Source of the DNA: Liolophura sinensis
Lineage: Eukaryota; Mollusca; Polyplacophora; Chitonida; Chitonidae
Length of the DNA stretch: 64,000 nt
Direction of reading: 5' to 3'
NCBI RefSeq assembly: GCF_032854445.1
Contig: NC_088300.1
Span: forward strand, 18,829,608 to 18,893,607
Position 1 is the stretch's first letter, and each line of letters starts with the position of its first letter. The position numbers and the translations under genes were made by a program. This document shows positions 55,270 through 64,000 of this stretch, piece after piece. Below the pieces are notes generated by a model. It worked only from the letters and a program-made list of their open reading frames with translations. It ran no database searches and had not been told where the DNA came from.

Positions 55270-55450
55270 TTTATCCAACCTAACGTTCGTCGAAGACCAC
55301 TTGTCATTCAATGATATTGTTATTATCTGTAAGTCACACGTGGTAAAAAATGTCATTAAAACTTACCAAATGTCGGAATAGTTTACCCCAGGCAACCCGG
55401 CAACCTCAACCCCATTTCTCAGTATTGCGTTAAACAAAAATGAAATAAAT
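55270..55450 (+). mobile_element. Family C element
   Basis: TCTGTAAGTCACACGTGGTA, TCATTAAAACTTACC, CCCCAGGCAACCCGGC and ATTGCGTTAAACAAAAATGA. Similar to 6005-6215. Confidence 0.5.
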
Positions 55451-55560
55451 AAATAAATAAATAAATAAATAAATGAATGAATGAATGAATGAATGAATGA
55501 ATGAATGAATGAGTGAATGAATGAATGAATGAATGAATGAATAAATAAATAAATAAATGT
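55440..55560. repeat. (AAAT)n-(GAAT)n-(AAAT)n tetranucleotide block
   Basis: A symmetric switch from AAAT to GAAT units and back, with one GAGT interruption. Confidence 0.95.
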
Positions 55561-55670
55561 TGACTTGGTCTGGTTCCCTCCCACCATATAATGCTGGCCA
55601 CCGTCGTATAAATGAAATATGCTTAAGTTCGGAGTAAAATACCTAGAAAATAAATAAATAAATAAATGTA
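55561..55670 (+). mobile_element. Family A SINE, 5'-truncated
   Basis: GGTTCCCTCCCACCATATAA, GCCACCGTCGTATAAATGAA, ATATGCTTAAGTTCGGAGTA and a tail of AAAT units. Confidence 0.8.
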
Positions 55671-56643
55671 AAGACTGGCACAAATAGCTCATTAACCATG
55701 TCGAAGGTTTTAAGTATTTATTTTATTTATTTATGGATTGGTATTGGTGTTGGCATGTCTACAGATACCTCTAGAGCTTGCCCAGTATTTGCAGAGGGGA
55801 TGGATCAATCCCTTCTCTGTTATACTTAACAAAGTGGTTTTCGGAATCAAGATTTGAGGATTTTTCTTGAAGTCAATATTTCATGAAGCACGTTCACTTG
55901 AAGCAAGGCTCTTTTGTTATGATGTCAAGTTTTGGCTTCCAAGAAATGATGACGAAACGAAACCGAAAATGTGGACCGATGATACCGATGATACCGATGA
56001 TATTCTGACAATGGTCGATGGTCCACCCAGAGCACCCGGTTTCCATCACCATTAAAACTTACCGCCTTGTGTTATGTTTGTGAAGAAGTTATTCAGGTCA
56101 GCGTTAATCCACAATCGAAAGAAGTAAATCATTGAAAACTAATTGTCGATGACAATATGCCTTTTCCTGGGGATATGTATAGCTTACATTCATTCATGCC
56201 AAATTATACAATATTGTTTCGGAGTTTATGATGCTCACCCCACTAATGAGACTAGTCTTAGCGAAAATCTCGCTTTGAAGAGGAACATTTCCTGATTGAC
56301 AGCCTGAATATGATCACTTACAAACTTCTACGTCGTATAATGGTGTAGTGACAGCAGGTTGCCGACTTTTCCTAACATGACACATAAGGCATTTCCTAGA
56401 CGGTCACATAGTGTGTCAAACATAAATGTGTCTTAATGTGACAGTGCAACCACGTTACAAAATGCTTGATAGTTTCTGAAAAGGAATTCTAGAAAAGCTT
56501 TATACAAATAACCCGAAGGAAACGTGGTCATCTAAAGGAAGCAGAAGGTGTAATTTGACGACAGAGGTTCTGTGATTATACAGGGCCGAGCTGACTGTAA
56601 GACTAAGTGCCATTGATCAGACCGGGTAGGTACTATAGCAACA

Positions 56644-57052
56644 ATGGATACCCCGAAGTGGGCTGGAATTACAGTGCGGAGCCTAGCAGGGATTACCCTA
56701 TATACATGTAACACAGTCATAGATATTCCACTGGTCAAAAAATCAATACTAAGGACAAGACTGCGGGATGCGTGTGGACAAACTGGTATGGCCTGCAGTG
56801 GTCACTGTGAGCTCAGCTGGATTCGCTGGACGATTGATTTATTATGAAACACCCTGGCAAAAGATACGGTCATTTATTATTGAGGAAGGGCTGACCGTTG
56901 GCCCCAATGCGCGAGAGTTCGTGGAGTCTAGGTTGAAGCTCAGGCCAGGTGAACCACGTGAACAAAGCTTGGGTGTCATTAAAACTGGCCGGGCTAAGGA
57001 TCGTGTATCAGCCAATCGGATGGCGATTTTCTGGCCTTTTATTTCAAAATGA
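56644..57052 (+). other. Overlapping short ORF pair, function unknown
   Basis: The first frame (56644-56847, 67 codons, MDTPKWAGITVRSLAGITLY start) and the second (56768-57052, 94 codons, with FIIEEGLTVGPNAREFVES) overlap by 80 bp in different phases. Each begins with a short hydrophobic helix, loosely like a small single-pass mitochondrial membrane protein. That likeness is too weak to assign. It could be a frameshifted relic or chance. Confidence 0.2.
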
Positions 57053-57055
57053 TGG

Positions 57056-60000
57056 ATTGCTTCTATTTTGGGCCTTTCAGTAAAACGTGATCATTTCCAA
57101 TGACGCAGTGATACAGACGTTGCCACAGTGTGTTAAATGTCATCTGGGTTTTGAAATGTTATACGGAAGTGAAACTCTTGACATTTAATAAACACATATA
57201 TATTGATATATAGGTGTATAAAACTGGCTAAAATGAAATATTGTCGTTTCACTCAGATGTATTCATTCGTGTTTTGGGTGTAACGCGTAGTCCGCTGACT
57301 TTCGTCAGTCGGAGGAATTGCTCGAAATTCTCCGACAGTTAACAAATAACGCTGTTTAAAACTGTCAAGATCGGCGGGTTGCGTGTCCATTACCGTTTGT
57401 TCTGTCGTGACAATATTTGTTTCTGACAAGTACGCCCAGTATCTCGCAACTATATATTCTGTACCGAATGACGTAAATGCTCTAAGTGATAATGGAGAGT
57501 GCGTGTTGTCATGGACACGCATGCCCGAGATGTAACGTCCCATGTTGTTTCTCATCCACCATTGTAATGTTATAATGTACCGCCATTAGATGTACCAGCG
57601 TTATGTGGGAAGTGCCCACGCTTGGGCATAAAGTTACCCCCTATACGTTGATGTGTTACGACATATTGTCGTGAATTGATCACATTAAAATTGCAGATGT
57701 TATTTGTCATGAAAATATTCATGGAGTTGGAAATAACGTGTCTGTACTTGTTTTTCACGGCCTTGCACGAGCCTCGGTTAAGTTAACAGTTAATCTGTAC
57801 CGTGATGCACCGGTTATGCTAAAAATATATTTGTTCTTAGCAACGAGATATAATACCTTACAAGTACTTATGAAATAGAACTTCGTAACACAACAAGATT
57901 ACACAGGATGATGCATTAGCTGCAGTGATAGTGCAGTATCAATATTCCCTTTGAGACCCATCGTACCTATACATTTATCACGGCTTTTAGGTGTGGTTCG
58001 GGCTTGAGTGCGCCGTAAAACATCGCGTGACTCCTTAGCAACGCATTTACTAAAACCATAGCAAACCCATCCAATAGTACATTGTAATCTATAGGCATGT
58101 TGGAAAATTTGTGTTCATCTTAATTTATAAAGAGAATTCAGTCCCATTCATAGTTCATTCTCATAAGATTCGATCGATTTGTTGTACTACTAAGTGGTAG
58201 ATATAAATGTCCAGGCAATAAATATAACAAAACATTGACTCATTGAAGAAAATGCGTCACGTGTGTGATTACCAAAGATTGACAAAATTGTATCATGCTT
58301 TCTACAGGATTGGGCTGATTACGATTACACAGGGTGACTCATTAACCGTATTAAACATTTACATGCTACTAGGTTCTGTATAGGTGAAGAGGGGGTGTGT
58401 CGGTTGTATCAGTACATACGTTATACCTTTGACCCAATTCCCGGTGCCGCTCTGACATATGCGGTATACGCGTGGGACTAAACTGGACCGGTTAACAAAC
58501 ATCACAAACTACCCGGATGTTGTTCGCGTCACCTTGACCTGTAAAATGAATCTCGTTATTTGGGTGCCCTCTTTTCCTTCAAGACCGATCCAGCGCATAT
58601 AGACAAAACGTTCTTTATATGAAGTGTTAGTACATGATCAGAATAAAACGACGATAACAGTTCTGTGCATATATTAGATATCCAATCATTGTAAATCAAA
58701 AATGCTATTTCAATATGTGTATTTGCACAGCGTCTTCGATACCGCTTTTTTGAAAACAGAATAACCATTTAATGTGTCAGCAGTGTAACAAATAAGTATG
58801 TTTGTTATTGTGAATGTCACGAAATGTGATATATTATCGTATAGGTAATATCTTCACAGAAAAAAATCCAGTTTATTTGCCTACGTAATCTATCCTTTTC
58901 AGCACCAAATTATGTTGTTAATACTGTCACATGATTAATATGTTTTAAAGACACTTCTTGTGGGGGGCGAGTGAATTACTGTTAGTAACTTTATTTTAAT
59001 ATCAAAAGGTATAAAGAAATCAAGTTACCAGTAAGGATAAAAATATACGTAAGTTTATAGCTAAACAACCACCTATTTATTATATGCAAATGAGTTCCGA
59101 AAATAGTTACACAATATTCGTCTACAAAATAACGCCAGTGACGCTTTCCGTAGGAATGCTATTCACAGTGACGTGGCAGAAGTAACGAAGAGTGACCTAT
59201 AGTACTTGCGTATGGAGAGAGACAAAGCGGGGAATGTGTGGAGGTACATTAGGATGGCGACAGGTGAGAGGGGGCAGGAGATCAACCATATCTCTCTCCG
59301 CAAGAGATCAAGGGCAATCTATATCCCTGTGTGGTTAACTCACATAAGTCGTGGTTTTGTTCACTTTTTTGTCTGCGGCTATCTGAATTGCAAATGATGA
59401 TTTTTCATAATTAACCATGTAAAGTAAGAGAGTTTGAGGCTGGAGGGCAGACATATAATGCTGCACTGCTTGACAGGTGGAAGCATGTGTGATCCCTGTG
59501 ACTAACTGGTCAGATCGAGGCTTGTGCTGTTTAAGTAACCACTTTTCCAGATTTTGGTGGTAGGAGCTTTCAAGCCAATACACATATACAGATAGATGTC
59601 TTCTGATAGGTTGGACACAGATTAAATGATAGAGGACTTTGTTATTAGCATCCTGTGTAAAGGGAAAATCAACGACCATGGGAGGAAAAGAGGGTCCATT
59701 TGATTGGATAAGCTGACTTCGGGTCACCAATCAAGTGCAAGATCGCGCAATTCAAGGCTAAAATTGAACATGTGGTGTAAGTCTTCATTTGAACTCCTTA
59801 TATGGAATAAACAAGATGGGTATGTCAAATATTATGAATAGTATGTCACTGTCCTAACGAAGTCAGTGTAGGCTAGTTCCTGCATATTAGTCTGTTGTGG
59901 GAGACCCTCACGGTGGACTCCGCACTTGTACAATGGTGGGGTGGACCCCAGGTCAATTCTCGTGGGTCAGCTATGGCCTGTTTGGCCTGAAGAATGTGAA

Positions 60001-60615
60001 CATTCTTACGAATTCACATTCATTTACCACATGAAGTTCCACTATTTACATAAATCTTTAAATGATGTATACATTATGTAAGCTGTAGTCTAGATTGTTT
60101 CACTTTTCGAAGAGGTTGCCATTTTTAAGAGATGGAAACTGGATTGACTACGTGAGAAACCAGCTCGCCTCGCTATAGTTTTTTTTTCATGAAAACTTCA
60201 TTTGATATAAAGGGAGTTTGTTTTGAACACAAGACTTTATTTAGTTTAAGCACTGTACATGTCGCCAGAGTAGTATATTACCTTCTTCCCTGACGAAGAT
60301 CACATAATGTGTGCGTTGCATGTTCCGGCGCCTGGCCACTCTCAGTGCAGACTATAGGCACAAATTCTGTGTCGAGCACTGCCCACTTCAATAGCTTTAT
60401 GCACACACGGATGAATATAAAGTATGCATGAGCTGTGTGCAAATATCCCAGATAGCGAAGATTTCACAAAAGGATCGTAAATATGGTATGTCAATCAATT
60501 ACAAAGAACGTCCGTTTGGCCAGTCAGGCACAATACTGTTGTAAATATTTAAATCTTGTGTCGCACACATATAAGTTGTACGTCTATGTTGAATTTCTCT
60601 GTGACGCCTATAATA
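57056..60615. other. Intergenic, no gene identified
   Basis: Frames of 100 codons (57253-57555, -) and 131 codons (59335-59730, -) exist. Neither is recognised nor bounded by convincing splice sites, and no repeat of note is seen. Confidence 0.4.
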
Positions 60616-60620
60616 AACAT

Positions 60621-60858
60621 TATTTATTTTTTGGGGTTTTTGCGCTGTACTCAAGAATATAACATATCATAATTGGAGGAAACCGGGCAGAGCAAAGGGG
60701 AAGCCCACCACCATCCGCAAGTTACTGACCGGCCTTCCTGCGTACTACCGGAGAGGAAGCCAGCATGAACTGGACTTGACGTCACAGAGGCCCCATTGGT
60801 GAGAGGTCCCTGGGTCAAGTAACTCGCCCAGCACGCTATAACCAATAGGCCACTGAGA
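60621..60858 (-). mobile_element. Family A SINE, near full length, diverged
   Basis: On +: TTATTTATTTTTTGGGGTTT, GTACTCAAGAATATAACATA, GGAGGAAACCGGGCAGAGCA, CGGAGAGGAAGCCAGCATGA, ATTGGTGAGAGGTCC and CACTGAG: tail to head in reverse. Confidence 0.8.
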
Positions 60859-60859
60859 T

Positions 60860-63655
60860 CACCAAATAACGTTTTGAAGAGAGCGTTTTGAAGATGTAAC
60901 CAACATTTTCACTTATTTTGCTTCTGACATCATTCGGTATAATGTTTTTGTTATTTTGTTTATATGTATGTATGTTTAGATCATTTGAAAACTTTAATTC
61001 AGAAATCCTGATCATAATGAATGAGCTTATTTTCAAAGTGTTGAAAATCGGTGTACCAAGAGGGTGTTAAAAAACTGTACTCTCTTTTGTATAGCATGCT
61101 GTTTGGATGATATGACTGTGTTTCCATTATACATTTATTATACATTAATATGGTATAATTGTGTAAATGGCTAATGTTGGATGCAGTTTGTACTGTAAAG
61201 ACACCCATACACGCCCACGACTGATCGAACAACACTTCTGACTCCCACAAGGCTATAATAGAGGTGATAAATAGGGTGGTATTTCAGTTCTCATGGAAGC
61301 TACATCTTATCTGGTGTAATAAAACATGTGGTATTTAAAGGGGCCTCTTTCCTGCCTGCGGATGTGCAGATTTCATCGCCTGTGTGATTAGGACAAGCGC
61401 CAGAAATCCTGCGCGGCTGCCAACTTAATCGCGGGCATTGTTTTATCACATTTCTTCATTTAAGCCAATTTAATTGATATAACGGCCTGTGAAGTCCAAG
61501 GCCAACTGTATAGAGCTGACAACACGCAACGTAAATGACGACAATGAGCGCCGATACTGTATTTGTGCTTTTGCAAACAAAAAGACGTAACGAACATAGC
61601 CTGAATTTGAGTCGGTAATGTTTACATGGTGGACTGCTGTGTTTACACACCGGAAAACAATAGCCCTGTTTTCATTCATGACTGCCGGGCATAGCGGCAG
61701 CGTGGAAAGACAAAATGTCATATTGCATAAACACTCAATCTCCGGAGATGCTGGTGGGCAAACTGTAACAATGCACTTTTCGTACACAGCGGCAGTACCG
61801 ACAGTGCACGCGGAGCACAGCAATGGTAACATCCTGGGCACTCGGACCGGATCACTCCAGGGAAATCAGTCCCCTCCGCGCTTTTATCACTTGCTTTCTC
61901 TTTTATCTCATCCCACTTCACAACACTCCCTCATTCAAGCGGTTGGAATCCGTGTTATAAATTATGCGCTGTTAGTGGATTCCCTGTCGTGTTCGTCTAC
62001 CACATTACACAAAATCTTATTGGTTTCCTCTGTACATAATTTTTATGGTTTTATCAATAACAAGTGTGTCAAATCACACAGAAACGTATTCACTAATGAC
62101 TGCTGGCACAATCGTCTAAAACTTTGCAGGCACCAAACCCTTGACCACTGAGGTCACGTGCTGGAATCCCGGAACCGATTTCACAAAAAAAACATCCCCA
62201 ACTTCCAATGTAATGTTTTTCTGTTGGCCTAGATCAAATTGAGACGCGTTTGTATTAACGTAACCAAAGCTCGCCCTTTCTAATATTAACTCACGCTCAA
62301 CAAGAAGCTATAAAATCCCTATTCACTGGTGGGCTGAATGTCACAGAGTTTGGCACGTACCGTATAGTATTACTGAATATAAGCTGAATACGTACAAATT
62401 TAAAAAGCGTTTAATTTATCCAAGAGTATGTATGAATTAATATAGAGAATGGCTGGAAAAATTGAACAATAAACCATATGTGAATCTGCCAGTCCGTGCA
62501 CACTTCAGTCACCGTTTAATGTATGACAACACGTGGCTAAAACATATTTCAATCGAAAGCGGGACTCTCAAGCCTTCTAAAAAGATCATATTTTATTATT
62601 TTAATGAGATTTCACTGAATAATACGTAGAACAAAATGTCAGTACTGCACAAATGGCTGGTGTGAATCGAGGCAGACATCTTTATCCAATTTTATCCAAT
62701 CAAACACGTTGCTATCAAATTGCGCGGCTCAAGCTGTGACGTAGCCTTTACCTATTCACCCCGTGAAGAGGCATATGATAACATAGACCTACTGCAAGAG
62801 ACAACCTCTTTAGTAAACATGCAGTTGCTAAATAACAAATATTTGAGTCAGCAAAAAATTCATGAGTTATGCCCGAAGGTTTATGGGAATGAAAAGACAG
62901 CGTCTCACCGGACAATGCTTAAAATTAATTATATTTTGTGATAAAATTTATTTTTTCTAAGTTTATGAGAATTGAAAAATTTAAATTTGGCTACTTTCTT
63001 GCATATCAGGGATGATTTGTTTTCTTTCATAAAATACAGTAAAGTTCTTGGAACGCCGTGTTCCAGCCGAGGTGCTTTCTCTGATGTCCGCGTTAACTAG
63101 GTCAGCACTATTCTCATCTTAGAAGCCACCACCCTAGTGGGGCTTAGATTTATTTCCATTTGTTTTAGAATAGAGCATGAATCTAGTTGTAGAACAATCC
63201 TGTTGTAATTTTGTAAATATTTAATAGGGGTCAAAATCCCCAGCACAACCCTTGCTGAGGCTAGGAACTGAACCGTGCATCTGCAGGCTACTTTAACTGT
63301 GAGTGATATAGTGGGGCTTACTGTAGCAACAGTTCAAGCAGAGGAAGGGATATCCTTCCAGTATGTCCAATTTCCAAGAAAGCTAATTATCACTTCGACC
63401 TTCATACGCCGAAGTTCACAACTTTTATCTGCCCTGAGCTACTGCTTTGACTATCATACAGACTTCCGACGTTATGGAGCTAAAGTAAACGTGACGTCAC
63501 CTTGATGTCGATAATGGAGACGCGTTGAAGCTGTGTCAAGACGAAGGTTCACTAAACTTTTACCGGGTTGAAAAAAATCTAAAAAAACTATTTAACGACG
63601 GTTTAAGATACTCTGAATGATAGTCTTTCAGTTAACACAAACATTAGTCAGGTGC
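60860..63655. other. Intergenic, no gene identified
   Basis: The longest non-repeat frame of the window (61618-62151, +, 177 codons) lies here opposite another open frame (61470-61841, -). Neither resembles a known family. A GC-richer block is at 61340-61440. Confidence 0.4.
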
Positions 63656-63660
63656 TGCTG

Positions 63661-63931
63661 GGGGCCTCCGTGGCTCAGTCGGTTAGCGCGCTAGCGCAGC
63701 GTAATGACCCAGGAGTCTCTCACCAATGCGGCCGCTGTGAGTTCAAGTCCAGCTCATGCTGGCTTCCTCTCCGGCCGTAAGTGGAAGGTCTGGCAGCATC
63801 CTGCGGATGGTCGTGGGTTTCCCCCGGGCTGTGCCCGGTGTCCACCCACCATAATGCTGGCCGCCGTCGTATAAGTGAAATATTCTTGAGTACGGCATAA
63901 AATACCAATCAAATAAATAAATAAATAAGTT
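63661..63931 (+). mobile_element. Family A SINE, full length, best-preserved copy
   Basis: GGGGCCTCCGTGGCTCAGTC, GGTTAGCGCGCTAGCGCAGC, B box GAGTTCAAGTCC, TCTCCGGCCGTAAGTGG, GGGTTTCCCCCGGGCTGTGC, GTCGTATAAGTGAAATATTC, GGCATAAAATACCAATC and an (AAAT)n tail. Confidence 0.9.
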
Positions 63932-64000
63932 AGGTGCTGTCTTTCACTTCAGGTAAGAGAATAGAATCATAGAATCAATCAATAGATCAGTCACAGTTTG

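Noticed and set aside
61618-62151. 177-codon ORF (+) as a gene
   Set aside because: No recognised domain, biased towards His/Ser/Thr, an overlapping open frame on the other strand, no promoter or splice context.
31500-64000. Undescribed defence or multi-gene system in the right half
   Set aside because: No coherent set of coding exons, no domains and no operon-like order. Only repeats and isolated weak exon candidates are seen.

Overview
This window is AT-rich animal nuclear DNA. It has spliced genes with short GT-AG exons, long introns, abundant microsatellites and minisatellites, and many tRNA-derived SINEs. The SINE family has a 3' end built around 'AAATATTCTTGAGTACGGCG' and an (AAAT)n tail. 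From memory, such SINEs and the 'GGATCACGAAACTGTC' foldback element are typical of molluscan or other lophotrochozoan genomes, so I infer a mollusc-like marine invertebrate. The species cannot be read from the sequence. No bacterial, plasmid, viral or CRISPR features were found.

Two protein-coding genes can be reconstructed exon by exon with consistent phases, and they converge tail to tail. On the + strand, about 957-4211 (3' UTR probably to about 5490), is an MCFD2-like secreted EF-hand protein: 4 coding exons, 184 residues, two EF loops. MCFD2 is the soluble partner of LMAN1/ERGIC-53 in ER-to-Golgi cargo export. On the - strand, 28810 down to 9087, is a complete RIOX1 (NO66) gene: 17 coding exons, 614 residues. 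RIOX1 is a JmjC 2-oxoglutarate/Fe(II) oxygenase of the nucleolus/nucleus that hydroxylates a histidine of ribosomal protein uL2 (RPL8) and has been reported as a histone H3K4/K36 demethylase. The iron triad (H298, D300, H363) and the 2OG lysine (K313) are intact. The two genes have no obvious shared pathway.

The introns of both genes are full of tandem arrays. Several appear to grow out of the splice junctions themselves: the MCFD2 intron 2 and 3 acceptors, the RIOX1 intron 11 donor and the RIOX1 intron 14 acceptor. Their units carry acceptor-like AG next to donor-like GT. RIOX1 intron 2 also holds a 1,037-bp DNA-transposon-like element (26208-27244) with terminal inverted repeats and a 5-bp CCCTA target duplication. 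A perfect 29-bp hairpin lies at 8176-8238, downstream of RIOX1.

From about 31 kb to 64 kb I find no gene I can name. This half holds SINE copies, two foldback/MITE-like elements (37369-37853 and 43571-43731), several dispersed repeat families, long (TA)n tracts, and a few weak exon candidates (42769-42824 on -, 52598-52807 on +, and an overlapping ORF pair at 56644-57049). It is most likely intergenic or the intron of a gene whose main exons lie elsewhere.
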